Positions 16,149 through 24,903 of a DNA stretch of 55,306 nucleotides are shown one piece after another. The stretch's first letter is position 1; each line of letters opens with the position of its first letter. Below the pieces are notes generated by a model. The model was not told where the DNA came from and searched no databases. It was given only the letters and a program-made list of their open reading frames with translations. Source of the DNA: Pyxidicoccus fallax (lineage in GTDB: Bacteria > Myxococcota > Myxococcia > Myxococcales > Myxococcaceae); contig NZ_JABBJJ010000040.1 of assembly GCF_012933655.1 (NCBI RefSeq), forward strand, positions 1 to 55,306, written 5' to 3'. A program made the translations under genes and the position numbers.

Positions 16149-17738
16149 CTACTTCAGGATGCGCTCCATGCGCACGTAGGGCCGCTCCGCGGGGATGCCC
16201 TTCGAGCGGCAGTACTCCATGAACTTGTTCGACTCGACGATCTGCGGCGTCTTGTCGTCGTACACGAGCACCATGACGTGGCGCAGCCAGGGCTCCTGGC
16301 CCATGGCGTAGACGTAGACCTCCTTGGGCGACAGGTAGTTGAAGATTTCGCTGGCGCGCGCGCAGTCCGAGCCGTTGAGGCGGCGGGCCTGGTCCATCTT
16401 CCGGGGCAGCGGGTTGTTGAGGAGCGGGCCGTACATCCAGCTCATGGGGCCGCCCTCGCACTCCATGCCGAGGAAGAGCACGTCGATGGTGCCGATGATG
16501 TCCCGCAGGTGCTGGTACATCCGCGGCTCGAGGGCGTTGGAGTCCGCCGCCATCAGCATGGACTTGCCGCCCAGCCGCACCAGGTGCGCCGTCTTGGCCT
16601 GGATGGCCAGGTCGCTGTGCTCGCCGATGAAGGGCAGGCCGGTGATGCTGCCGCCGGGGACGGGAATCTCCTGCAGGTCGTCGATCTCCACCACGTTCTT
16701 GAAGCCAGTGGCCTGCAGCAGCAGCCGCAGCGACGGGTCCGCGATGCTGTTGCCGTTGTTGCGCGGGACGATGATGGTGCCCACGCGGTGGCGGAGCTGG
16801 AGGAGCGTCTCCATCATCAGGTGGTCGGCGTGCCCGTGGGTGATGAGCACGTAGTCGATGCGCTCGGGCAGGTCCGCGTGGGTGAAGCGCGGGACGTCCG
16901 TGGGGAACTCGTAGCTGATGACGGGGTCGGTCAGGATGCTGACCTCCTTCGTCTCCATCAGCACGCAGGCGTGGCCGAAGTAGCGCACGCGCACGCCCTC
17001 ACCGGCGTAGCGCTCCGTCTTGCGGGGCGCGACTTCCGTGAAGAGGTTGGCGAAGTGCGAGGCCGCGGAGTTCGGCACGCCGAGCATCTCCGCGACGCGG
17101 CCCGGCGAGCCCGGGGTGTGGCGCATGCGGAACAGCTCGTCGATGCCCTCGTGGCGGTAGGGCACGCGCAGCCACAGCGGCGAGTCCTCCTCGAGGCGCG
17201 GCGTGCTGAAGATGTACGGGCGCCAGTCGCCGTCCACCATGTTCAGCGTCACGCTCTGCGAGGACTCCTGGTAGAAGCGGCTCTTGTAGAGCAGCGGCTC
17301 GATGAGGCGGCCGCTGGCGCGGTTCTGCAGGTCGTACGTCAGCTCCACGTAGCCGCGCAGCAGGTCCGGCACCTTGGGGTAGAGCGACTCCAGCGAGCCG
17401 CCGTTGTTGGGCGCCAGGAGCTGCTCGAGCTCCGCCATGGCCTTGGTGAAGGCCAGCATGTGCGCCTGCTCGCGCTGGGTGCGCTCCAGCAGCTCCTTCA
17501 CCTGCGGCACGCGCGACGCCGGGTGGTTGATGAAGGGGCCGCCCATCAGCAGCGGGTTCTTCAGGGCCGCGACGTGGACGTCCGGATTCGCCACGAAGGA
17601 CTGCATCAGCTTCAGGTGCAGGTTCGTCACGAACAGCGGCGCCGTCGCCGGCGACAGCAGGTACCACCAGACGTACCACTGGTTGTACAGCGGCTCGATG
17701 GCGACATTCGGCTTGAGGTACATCGGACGGTCCAGCAT
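16149..17738 (-). CDS. CmlA-type diiron beta-hydroxylase (MBL-fold oxygenase)
   Basis: The product is 529 residues. The N-terminal helical domain (about 1-245, with NVAIEPLYNQWYVWWYLLSPAT and LRGYVELTYDLQNR) is followed by an MBL-fold domain. Possible metal ligands are His301, His303, Asp305, His306 (HGHADH), Glu373 (GEHSDL) and Asp399 (AADSN). From memory, these fall four residues before the published diiron ligands of CmlA (305, 307, 309, 310, 377, 403), with the spacing fully conserved. Family phrases FLGMECEGGPMSWMYGPLL and VYAMGQEPWL are present. CmlA hydroxylates the beta-carbon of an amino acid held on an NRPS carrier protein. No NRPS is visible here. The ATG at 17738 follows a GGAG site. 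Confidence 0.82.
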   Translation of the reverse strand: MLDRPMYLKPNVAIEPLYNQWYVWWYLLSPATAPLFVTNLHLKLMQSFVANPDVHVAALKNPLLMGGPFINHPASRVPQVKELLERTQREQAHMLAFTKAMAELEQLLAPNNGGSLESLYPKVPDLLRGYVELTYDLQNRASGRLIEPLLYKSRFYQESSQSVTLNMVDGDWRPYIFSTPRLEEDSPLWLRVPYRHEGIDELFRMRHTPGSPGRVAEMLGVPNSAASHFANLFTEVAPRKTERYAGEGVRVRYFGHACVLMETKEVSILTDPVISYEFPTDVPRFTHADLPERIDYVLITHGHADHLMMETLLQLRHRVGTIIVPRNNGNSIADPSLRLLLQATGFKNVVEIDDLQEIPVPGGSITGLPFIGEHSDLAIQAKTAHLVRLGGKSMLMAADSNALEPRMYQHLRDIIGTIDVLFLGMECEGGPMSWMYGPLLNNPLPRKMDQARRLNGSDCARASEIFNYLSPKEVYVYAMGQEPWLRHVMVLVYDDKTPQIVESNKFMEYCRSKGIPAERPYVRMERILK

Positions 17739-17910
17739 TACGGTCTCCGGGTAAGGCTTGAACTACCTGCGGTGCTCGTGTGCTCGGTTGATACACGGAA
17801 TCCCGTCCGCATGGGAGCGGTGACACGCGCAGTGCATGTGTGCTCGCTCGATATGGGGCCAGGGGCTCCTCGTTTCCGCCCATGTCACACGTGACATGAG
17901 GGTGACCCGT

Positions 17911-18687
17911 ATGGATACCCGGAGCGCATCATTTCGGAGGGGACGGCCCTCCGTCGTCCTGGGGCTGCTGCTGGCGTTGGCCGGGTGCGGTGAGCCCCCC
18001 ATCTTCGTGAACGAGGACCTCGGCTCGGCGCGGCTGAGCGTCCGGCCCGCGGCGGCCTCCGCGCCTTCCGCGGCGAAGGGGACGCTGCCCCTGGGGACGC
18101 GCGGGCTCCTGTACGTACCGGAGGCCTACCAGTCGGGTCACCCCGCGGCACTCGTGGTGCTATTGCATGGGTCGGGACAAACCGCCGAGGCCATCCTGCC
18201 GCTGCTGAAGGCGCACGCCGACGCCACCGGCACCGTGCTGCTGGTGCCCAAGTCGGTGGACCGCTCGTGGGACATGGTGACGCAAGACCGCTTCGGTGAG
18301 GACGTGCGCGCCCTCGATGAGGCGCTGGCGCGCGTGTTCCGCGAGTACTCGGTGGACGCGGAGCGCGTCACCGTGAGTGGCTTCTCGGATGGGGCCAGCT
18401 ATGCGCTGTCGCTCGGACTCACCAACGGCGACCTGTTCCGGCGCATCGCGGCGTTCTCTCCGGGCGGCGCCAACGCGTCCGAGCTGAACGGCCGGCCCGC
18501 CATCTTCATCTCCCACGGCACGTTGGACCCGGTGCTGCCCGTCGACCTGGGAGGGCGCCTCCTCACGGAGACGCTGCGCGAGGAGGGTTACTCCGTCGAG
18601 TACCGCGAGTTCGAGGGCAAGCACACGGTGCCCGAGGACATCGCGCGGGACGGCTTCGCCTTCCTGGTGGGCGCCGCCGCACCGTGA
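17911..18687 (+). CDS. Secreted lipoprotein esterase / depolymerase-like alpha/beta hydrolase
   Basis: The product is 258 residues. It has a lipoprotein signal with lipobox LALAGC. The hydrolase domain shows LVVLLHGSGQ (oxyanion region), the nucleophile motif VSGFSDGAS, Asp in HGTLDPVLP and His in EGKHTVPED, the order of PHB-depolymerase/feruloyl-esterase-like proteins. It probably acts at the cell surface on ester bonds of polymers or lipids. The ATG at 17911 has GAGGGTG eight bases upstream, and upstream in-frame Mets lack one. It is divergent from the CmlA-like gene across 172 bp that must hold both promoters; no consensus boxes stand out. Confidence 0.8.
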   Translation: MDTRSASFRRGRPSVVLGLLLALAGCGEPPIFVNEDLGSARLSVRPAAASAPSAAKGTLPLGTRGLLYVPEAYQSGHPAALVVLLHGSGQTAEAILPLLKAHADATGTVLLVPKSVDRSWDMVTQDRFGEDVRALDEALARVFREYSVDAERVTVSGFSDGASYALSLGLTNGDLFRRIAAFSPGGANASELNGRPAIFISHGTLDPVLPVDLGGRLLTETLREEGYSVEYREFEGKHTVPEDIARDGFAFLVGAAAP

Positions 18688-18816
18688 GTGCGGGCCCGTG
18701 CCCCATTCCCGGCCGGAGTGAGCACGAAAGCGCGAGGCTACCCACGAGGAATGGATTCCGCGCCAGCACGGTACACCTGGAATGTTCAGCTGCCGATGAA
18801 GTACCATGAAGGGGCG

Positions 18817-20007
18817 ATGAACCTCTCCGAGCTTCCCCTGGCGTCCTGGGCACGGCGGCTGGCGCCGTCGGCCATCCAGGACATGCTGCAGAACATCACG
18901 AAGCCCGGCGTCTACTCCCTGGCGCTGGGGTTGCCGGCCGCCGAGCTGTTCCCGAAAGAGGGCATGGGAGAGGCGGCGGCGCGAGTGCTCGCGGAGCAGA
19001 GCGGGGCGCTCCAGTACTCGGCGACGTTGCAGCCGTTGCGCGAGCACATCGTGGCGATGATGGCGAAGCGGGGCGTGCGCTGCTCGCCGCAGCAGGTGTT
19101 CCTGACCACCGGCGCGCAGCAGGGCATGAACCTGCTGGCGCGGCTGATGCTGGAGCCGGGGCAGACGGTGATGCTGGAGGACCGGGTGTATTCGGGCTTC
19201 CAGCAGGTGTTGGACCCGTTCCAGGCGAAGCGGCTGGCGGTGCGGCGGGACTCGCGCACGGGGCTGGACCTGGACGGGATGGAGGCGGTGCTGAAGGCGG
19301 GTGAGCGGCCGGCGTTCCTGTACACGATGAGCGACGGGCACAACCCGCTGGGCACGAGCCTGTCGGTGGCGGAGCGCGAGCGGCTGGTGAAGCTGGCGCG
19401 CGACTACCGGATGCCCATCATCGAGGACGACGCGTACGGCTTCCTCCACTACGAGGACACGGTGGTGCCGCCGCTGCGCGCGCTGGACGAGCAGTGGGTG
19501 TACTACGTGGGCTCGTTCTCGAAGATTCTCGCGCCCGCGCTGCGCGTGGGCTGGGTGGTGGTGCCCGAGCCGATGGTGTTCCGGCTGGCGACGGTGAAGG
19601 AGTCGAGCGACATCGACACGGCGACGTTCACCCAGCGCATCATCCTGTCGTTCCTGGACTCGGGAAGGCTGGAGGGGCACCTGGAGCGGCTGCGGCGGGA
19701 GTACCGGCTGCGGCGCGACACGCTGCTGGGCGCGCTGGAGAAGCACATGCCGAAGGGCGCCACGTGGACGCGGCCGTCGAGCGGCATGTTCGTCTGGGCG
19801 GAGCTGCCCGAGGGCAGCGACACCACGGCGCTGCTTTCGCGCGCGCTGGAGACGGAGAAGGTCGCGTTCCTACCGGGGCAGGCGTTCTCGGTGCAGGGAG
19901 GCCGGTCCGCGGCGCACTGCATGCGGCTGAACTTCAGCAACTGCGAGCCGGCGCGAATCGAAGAGGCCGTGGCGCGGCTGGGCCGGGTGCTGGCCGCGGG
20001 GTCATGA
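18817..20007 (+). CDS. PLP-dependent aminotransferase (2-aminoadipate/kynurenine type)
   Basis: The product is 396 residues of fold-type I, class I/II. Visible are VYSLALGLPAAELFP near the N-terminus (substrate-binding loop), TTGAQQGMNLLARLML, the DGHNPLGTSLS Asn region, IIEDDAYGFLHYE (PLP-pyridine Asp) and the Schiff-base Lys in SFSKILAPALRVGW; an Arg near the C-terminus (CMRLNFS) binds the carboxylate. The class transaminates amino acids, often aromatic or 2-aminoadipate, and lacks the N-terminal HTH of MocR regulators. The ATG at 18817 is preceded by AAGGGGC, so upstream Mets are rejected. It could supply an unusual amino acid for a peptide pathway, but nothing proves that. Confidence 0.88.
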   Translation: MNLSELPLASWARRLAPSAIQDMLQNITKPGVYSLALGLPAAELFPKEGMGEAAARVLAEQSGALQYSATLQPLREHIVAMMAKRGVRCSPQQVFLTTGAQQGMNLLARLMLEPGQTVMLEDRVYSGFQQVLDPFQAKRLAVRRDSRTGLDLDGMEAVLKAGERPAFLYTMSDGHNPLGTSLSVAERERLVKLARDYRMPIIEDDAYGFLHYEDTVVPPLRALDEQWVYYVGSFSKILAPALRVGWVVVPEPMVFRLATVKESSDIDTATFTQRIILSFLDSGRLEGHLERLRREYRLRRDTLLGALEKHMPKGATWTRPSSGMFVWAELPEGSDTTALLSRALETEKVAFLPGQAFSVQGGRSAAHCMRLNFSNCEPARIEEAVARLGRVLAAGS

Positions 20008-20421
20008 GACCCAGAAGCGGTGCTCGGTGAGCTGGCCGTTCGCGTCCAGCTCCGTGCGCATGCCGTAGGCGTGGAGCGGGCCGAAGTGGCCCGCCGCGTA
20101 GAGCGCGCGGCTGTCGCGGTAGGGCGCGATTTCGAGCACGGCCACCGGGTTCGCGAGCGGGTAGCGGGTGATAGGGGAGTACTGGATGGCGCGGAAGCGG
20201 AGATAGCTCCACACGTCGCGGCGCACGTAGCCGGAGTCGGTCAGGAACCAGGCTCCGAGCAGCGGCACCGTGGGATGGGGGACCTCGAGCGCTTCGTGGG
20301 TTTCGAGGGGCCCCCAGAGGAGGACCCAGGTGGCCCAGGGGCGGCGTTCCTCGGGCAGCGAGGACCAGTCGGCGACGAGTCGCTGGACGGTCCGCTCAAT
20401 CACCGGAGTTCTGGAGTCCAT
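20002..20421 (-). CDS. Hypothetical protein downstream of SUKH genes
   Basis: The product is 139 residues from the ATG at 20421 and is not recognised. It is rich in Trp, Tyr and Leu (WVLLWGPLETHEALEVPHPTV, GAWFLTDSGYVRRDVWSYLRF) with no signal peptide or membrane segment. Its start overlaps the end of the SUKH gene by 22 bp on the same strand, so it is probably co-transcribed. It may be another immunity-type protein. Its stop overlaps the stop of the convergent aminotransferase gene. Confidence 0.55.
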   Translation of the reverse strand: MDSRTPVIERTVQRLVADWSSLPEERRPWATWVLLWGPLETHEALEVPHPTVPLLGAWFLTDSGYVRRDVWSYLRFRAIQYSPITRYPLANPVAVLEIAPYRDSRALYAAGHFGPLHAYGMRTELDANGQLTEHRFWVS

Positions 20422-21155
20422 CTGTAGACCTTGACCTCCAGTGAGGGCTCCATTGCTACTTCGCCCAGGATTCTTCTGAGCGCGCCATCGCTGCTGCCCC
20501 CAAGCGTGAAACTCAATCTGTTTTCGACCCCTCCTCTTGGCAGGCCGTCGCATATCATGGCCGCATCAGGCCGGTCATACAGCCGACAGCGGTGGCCGGT
20601 GGAGATCGGCTTCGTGAATCCAAGCCTGCTCATGGCCGAGTCGAGGTGCGAGAGGAAGTCTGGGTTGTTGCCTCTGACCATGCCGTCACACTGTTGCGGC
20701 ATTTTGCGAACTCGAAACCTGAAGAGGGCACCCCGCGCCAACATCTCGCGCAGAGTCGAAAACATATCAGAAAGAGGTCCACCCTCGGCATCGCGTCTTG
20801 TCACCAGCGCATCCTCTCGTGTCGATGCGCTGAAGTCATAGAAGAGATGCTCGGACATCATTTCATCGGTTTCATATGCGATGAGCAAGAACCGAGGATC
20901 AGTCGAGATCAATCCATCTGCGTAACAGGCAAGTACGCGCTGTGCCGAGAAGTCTAGAGTCGGGTAGGCCAGGGGCCCCATGCTTCGGCCCATGCGGCTC
21001 AGGAACCAACGATAGAACGAAGGCAAGGGTCGTCCTGCAATCAGCTCGACCTGTGCGATTTCCTCAGGTGTGCAGCCTCGCCATGCTTCGGCGAGTCCTG
21101 GAACAATTCTGAGGAGGAATGCCTCCAGCTCGGGCTCTAGTGGTTGTTCGGACAT
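20400..21155 (-). CDS. SUKH (SMI1/KNR4) family protein, copy 2
   Basis: The product is 251 residues. The N-terminal SUKH domain shows CTPEEIAQVELIAGRPLPSFYRWFL, the Leu-x-Glu...LP...Y..FL signature of SMI1/KNR4 immunity proteins. The C-terminal half (about 110-251) is shared only with the neighbouring paralogue among genes here. SUKH proteins commonly neutralise nuclease or deaminase toxins of contact-dependent systems. The ATG at 21155 follows GGGGAAG. The GC content is visibly below that of the flanking genes. It lies 78 bp after its paralogue. Confidence 0.75.
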   Translation of the reverse strand: MSEQPLEPELEAFLLRIVPGLAEAWRGCTPEEIAQVELIAGRPLPSFYRWFLSRMGRSMGPLAYPTLDFSAQRVLACYADGLISTDPRFLLIAYETDEMMSEHLFYDFSASTREDALVTRRDAEGGPLSDMFSTLREMLARGALFRFRVRKMPQQCDGMVRGNNPDFLSHLDSAMSRLGFTKPISTGHRCRLYDRPDAAMICDGLPRGGVENRLSFTLGGSSDGALRRILGEVAMEPSLEVKVYRWTPELR

Positions 21156-21233
21156 TTGTCTTCCCCGTCCCCCGGGCAGCGAGATGCGTGGGAGTTCGAA
21201 GCGCAGTGCTCCGTCAGGCGTCATGGGCGGGTC

Positions 21234-21995
21234 TCACGGGAGCTCTGGCTGCCATTTGCGGACCAGGACGTTCAGCGAGGACTCTGTGGAGACCACCCCC
21301 AGGATTCTTCTGAGCGTTTCAGCATTTCCGCCCCCCAGCGTGAAAGCCACCCTGTTGCCAACTCCCGCCCGCGGGGCACCGTTGCAGAGCATGACGGCAT
21401 CGGGGCGCTCATACAGCCGGCAGATGCGTCCAGTGGTGACCGGCTGGGTGAACCCGAAACCGCTCATCACCGGGTCGAGGCGCGAGAGGAAGTCGGGATC
21501 GTCGCCTTCGAGAATGCCGCTGCACCGCTGCGGCATCACGCTCACCCGGTAGCTGAAGAGCACGCCCCTAGCGAGCTTCTCGCGTAGCGTCTCGAACATG
21601 TCATAGAGTTCACCCCCCTGAGCATCGCGCTTTGTGACCAGTGCATCGCCTCGTGCCGGTGCGCTGAAGTCATAGAACAGATGCAGAGGCATCATCTCAT
21701 CAGACTCGTATGCGATGAGCAGGAACCGGGGATCCGGTTCGACCAGCCCTTCTGCGTAACAGTCGAGGATGCGCTGCACCGAGAAGTCCAGCGTCGAGCT
21801 GGACAGCGGCCCCATGCTCTGACCCATACGGCTCAGGAACCAGCGGTAGAAGGGGGGAAGGGGACGACCTGCAATCTGCTCGATCTGCGCAATCTCTTCG
21901 GGCGTGCTGCCCTTCCACTGCTCGGCGATCCCGGGAACGACTCTCAGGAGCAAGCTCTCCATGCCGGGCTCAGACGGTATTCCTGTCTCTGACAT
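21234..21995 (-). CDS. SUKH (SMI1/KNR4) family protein, copy 1
   Basis: The product is 253 residues, clearly paralogous over its whole length to the next gene downstream. Shared stretches include GRPLPPFYRWFLSRMG, DPRFLLIAYESDEMM and HLFYDFSAPARGDALVTKRDA. The SUKH signature STPEEIAQIEQIAGRPLP lies near residues 30-50. The ATG at 21995 is separated by a single base from the stop of the upstream reading frame, so it is translationally coupled to it. That is the usual layout of a toxin gene followed by its immunity gene. Divergence between the two copies suggests immunity to two toxin variants. Confidence 0.75.
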   Translation of the reverse strand: MSETGIPSEPGMESLLLRVVPGIAEQWKGSTPEEIAQIEQIAGRPLPPFYRWFLSRMGQSMGPLSSSTLDFSVQRILDCYAEGLVEPDPRFLLIAYESDEMMPLHLFYDFSAPARGDALVTKRDAQGGELYDMFETLREKLARGVLFSYRVSVMPQRCSGILEGDDPDFLSRLDPVMSGFGFTQPVTTGRICRLYERPDAVMLCNGAPRAGVGNRVAFTLGGGNAETLRRILGVVSTESSLNVLVRKWQPELP

Positions 21996-21996
21996 G

Positions 21997-22488
21997 TCAT
22001 TTCCTCGGCTTTTGTGCTCCTGGCGGAAGGGCACGGCCCCCCGACGAGGACGTGGGAACGCGGGGCCGGGGCTTTGGGGTCGATGGCGGGGCCGCACCAG
22101 GAGCCGGGCTGGGCCCGGAGCTACGCGACACCGACTGTCCCAAGCTGGCCCCGCCAGCTACGGCTGTCGCGACAGGAACTGTCGTCACTGCGTCGCGAGG
22201 CAGGCTCCAGTCCGTGAGCCCCTGGAGAAATAGCTCTTTCTCCCGAGTCTCTGCACTATAGTGCAAGGCTCCCTGGGTAGCCGGCCGTCCCGGAGCCTTT
22301 CTAGGGGGCTCGGCCAAGGCGACGCCGTGACCGATAGGCAGGACGGTTAGATCGAAGCCTGGGGTACAATATGGGCCGTAGGCCCTGCCCTGGATGCTCG
22401 CTAGCGTGCCTACGCTTGCTGTGGCCGAGGACACGACGTCACCTGTTCGGTCGCAACTACGTTCAGGATTCCGCGACGGGACCAACAC
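21997..22488 (-). CDS. Unrecognised protein, possibly a toxin remnant upstream of SUKH
   Basis: This is an open frame of up to 163 residues from GTG 22488, with an in-frame stop shortly upstream at 22531-22533. I do not recognise a domain. The middle (SIQGRAYGPYCTPGFDLTVLPIGHGVALAEPP) looks like folded protein, while the C-terminus is a Pro/Ser-rich tail ending PPGAQKPRK. Its stop is one base before the SUKH gene's ATG, as for a toxin-immunity pair. The abrupt 5' end next to the defence operon suggests that the 5' part was lost by recombination. It may be a real short gene or a truncated one. Confidence 0.35.
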   Translation of the reverse strand: MLVPSRNPERSCDRTGDVVSSATASVGTLASIQGRAYGPYCTPGFDLTVLPIGHGVALAEPPRKAPGRPATQGALHYSAETREKELFLQGLTDWSLPRDAVTTVPVATAVAGGASLGQSVSRSSGPSPAPGAAPPSTPKPRPRVPTSSSGGRALPPGAQKPRK

Positions 22489-22612
22489 CCCGACTACAGG
22501 AGGCGCCGCTGGCTGTGCGAAACCGCGCAGCTATGGACGCCCAGAAAATTACCTCTAGCGGAATGTTCGCCTGCACAGCGGTTCTAGGTATCGTGGGTTA
22601 CTGGGACCCTAC

Positions 22613-23917
22613 ATGGAACTGACCGGCCTATCCTTCGAGAACTATAAGGCGTTCCCCAACTGGGAAACGCTCGCCCTGCGACCGCTCACGATACTTATCG
22701 GCCGAAATAGTTCCGGCAAGAGCGCAATCGCCCGATTCCCACTGCTGCTGGCCCAAGCCCTTTCCGAACGCGCGCAATCGCCCCTTGATCTGGATATTCG
22801 AGGAGTGGACTTCGGTGGGTCGTTTGTAGACCTCATCCACAATCGTACCCCGCATGGCGCCGTTGGTTTGGGAGCAACTTTCGAAAGCGCCCACGGGGAG
22901 CGCATCGAATTGTGGGCCAAGGTCCAACACTTTAGCGAATTCATGATGCAGGTCGTAGACACCTTCGAGGTGAAGAAAAACGGAAAACCGCTACTGCATT
23001 TCAAGCGGTCGGAGGTCGATCCCCAAGTCGAACCTGCACTTTACGGTTGCAAGTGGGGCGAGAATGAAACCCTCCTCGGCGTACTCCTGTCATTTCAGGG
23101 GCTCTGGCCAATTGTTCACTCGCGTCGCGAAGAACCTGAAGATTCGGTCTATCCTGTGGAGCAAATCGCCCAGCTTTTGGCCGCTCTGCTGCCGGGGCTT
23201 CGAGGCGCAGTCGAGAGGGTGGGCTATCTAGGTCCCTTTCGAACTCCACCAGTTCGACAGTATCGCTTTCCTGGTGGCGCCCCTCAAAGCGTGGGGGTTA
23301 GTGGTTACGACGCGCCCGCTCTCCTCGGCGTAGATTCATTGAGGAAAGGCGGCATTGTTCTAAAGGCCGTCAGCGAGTGGTACCGCGATTACCTTGGCGG
23401 GTGGATACTTGATATTTCCCGCAGCGGGGATTCATTCTCGCTGGTACTCCGTAATCCGGATGATCCAAATGTCGAGGTGAATTTGGTGGATGTTGGGACT
23501 GGCTTGAGCCAAGTCCTTCCATTGGTGGTTCAGCGTCTGTTTGAGACGCTCACCGGCAAAAGAGGAAGCATAGAGATTGTAGAGCAGCCGGAACTACACC
23601 TACACCCTGGTGCGCATGGCGACTTGGCTGATCTTTATATCGAGGCGGCCAAACACCCTGGTTCTCGTTTCCTTATCGAGACTCATTCCGAGAACTTTAT
23701 TCTTCGCATTCGCCGACGCATTGCGGAGGGCACGCTGGACGTTCGACGTGTTGGAATCTGCTGGGTAGACGACAAGCCTCGTCCAGACAGCCAAATCGTG
23801 CCTATCACACTCTACCCGAATGGCGATGTTTCATCGTGGCCACGAGGGGTGTTTGCAGAGGATTTTGACGAAGTTCGGGCCATCCGTGCCGCCAAGCGTG
23901 AAGGGGGGCGGGAATGA
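22613..23917 (+). CDS. DUF3696-type AAA ATPase (putative defence operon gene 1)
   Basis: The product is 434 residues. It is an SMC/ABC-like ATPase split by a long insertion: Walker A GRNSSGKS (30-37), signature-like DVGTGLSQVLPLV (293-305), Walker B EQPELHLHP (324-332) and switch ETHSE (356-360). The C-terminus (VDDKPRPDSQIVPITLYPNGDVSSWPRGVFAEDFDE) is the DUF3696 pattern. Such OLD/RecF-like ATPases act as sensors or motors in anti-phage systems with a nuclease partner. The next gene overlaps by ATGA. Codons are far richer in A/T at third positions than in flanking genes, a sign of horizontal transfer. The ATG at 22613 begins the conserved beta strand. Confidence 0.85.
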   Translation: MELTGLSFENYKAFPNWETLALRPLTILIGRNSSGKSAIARFPLLLAQALSERAQSPLDLDIRGVDFGGSFVDLIHNRTPHGAVGLGATFESAHGERIELWAKVQHFSEFMMQVVDTFEVKKNGKPLLHFKRSEVDPQVEPALYGCKWGENETLLGVLLSFQGLWPIVHSRREEPEDSVYPVEQIAQLLAALLPGLRGAVERVGYLGPFRTPPVRQYRFPGGAPQSVGVSGYDAPALLGVDSLRKGGIVLKAVSEWYRDYLGGWILDISRSGDSFSLVLRNPDDPNVEVNLVDVGTGLSQVLPLVVQRLFETLTGKRGSIEIVEQPELHLHPGAHGDLADLYIEAAKHPGSRFLIETHSENFILRIRRRIAEGTLDVRRVGICWVDDKPRPDSQIVPITLYPNGDVSSWPRGVFAEDFDEVRAIRAAKREGGRE

Positions 23918-24903
23918 GGGTCGAAATCGGTCTGGACGTTTTGAGAGATAAAGGAGCTTGGCACCTGCTTGATAGGCTTGTTGATTGCTTTCTTGAAGAG
24001 CGCCACGCTTGGCATTTTGAGGACGAAGAAGTCCTTCTGAGTAGCCCGTGGCTGACCGAAGAGCCCGAAAGTCGGACGACCCACCGCAACGTCGAAGCTC
24101 TGCAAAAGTACCTCACCGCAATAGACCGAGAACCACCATCCCACCGAAGGCATCGCCTTTTTCTCGTCATTACTCGCGACCCCTCGGTTTCTGGAGGAAT
24201 TCCTCCAGAAACGGCGCGGTATGTTCTTGAGGAAAAAGCATATGTCATTGTTGAGAACTCTGGGAGTGACGGGGCGTTTCTTAAGGCCATGATGCGGGCC
24301 TTTGGGCGGGATGAGCTTGCCAAGGCCCTAAAGCGGCAGTGGTGGGAGATTGATCACGCCGGAGGAAAGGGCGAGATCAAACGACGCCTCATTGAGTTGT
24401 TTCAGAAAGGCATACCCAAAGACCGGATTCTTGTCTTTGCCGATAGCGACAGAATGTTTCCTGGGCACAGATCCGAAACAGTAGAACTGCTTGAGGAGAT
24501 CTCAAGAGATCACCAAGTCGGTGTCATTGTGCTCCACAAGCGCGAGATAGAAAACTATCTTCCCGTCAGCGCACTTCAAGCAGCGCGGCAAAAGAATACG
24601 TATAGGGCATTTCTGGCGCTGTCGGTCGAGCAGCGAGACCACTATGATATGAAGAGTGGATTTATACGGGATAAGGAAAGCGAGAGACCAATTATCCCTA
24701 AGGAGCAAGAAGCGCTCTTTGAGAGCCTCCGAAAGCGCGGTCGGCATGTAATCGAAGCTCTTTGTGGAGGCTTTGGTGAGCATGCCTGGCGGTTATTCGA
24801 GCTAAAGACCCATCTGCCCGATGAAAATGCCATGCGTCTTACGTGCACAACTAATCCTGGCGAAATCGAAGCTATTCTCGACCGAATTGAGGGGCTTCTG
24901 TGA
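23914..24903 (+). CDS. TOPRIM-like protein (putative defence operon gene 2)
   Basis: The product is 329 residues. The central region has the arrangement of a TOPRIM metal site: VIVENSGSDGAFLKAM (Glu114, with a downstream Asp at 119), then ILVFADSDRMFPG (Asp177, Asp179), then VIVLHKREIENYLP (208-216), which recurs in OLD-family nucleases. The N-terminal 100 residues are unassigned and may contact the partner ATPase. I infer a metal-dependent nuclease effector, or a nicking/regulatory subunit, driven by the ATPase. Its ATG overlaps the previous stop and its TGA overlaps the GTG of the next gene, so all three proteins are made together. Base composition is AT-shifted like the rest of the operon. 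Confidence 0.7.
   Translation: MRVEIGLDVLRDKGAWHLLDRLVDCFLEERHAWHFEDEEVLLSSPWLTEEPESRTTHRNVEALQKYLTAIDREPPSHRRHRLFLVITRDPSVSGGIPPETARYVLEEKAYVIVENSGSDGAFLKAMMRAFGRDELAKALKRQWWEIDHAGGKGEIKRRLIELFQKGIPKDRILVFADSDRMFPGHRSETVELLEEISRDHQVGVIVLHKREIENYLPVSALQAARQKNTYRAFLALSVEQRDHYDMKSGFIRDKESERPIIPKEQEALFESLRKRGRHVIEALCGGFGEHAWRLFELKTHLPDENAMRLTCTTNPGEIEAILDRIEGLL

Noticed and set aside
15375..17894. Long plus-strand frame opposite the sulfotransferase and CmlA-like genes
   Set aside because: It is antisense to two strongly supported enzymes and is rich in Val/His/Asp/Arg without motifs.
22371..22622. Short plus-strand frame ending in the ATPase start
   Set aside because: It has no family features and is antisense to the orphan frame upstream of SUKH. 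The ATPase start at 22613 is well supported in another frame.
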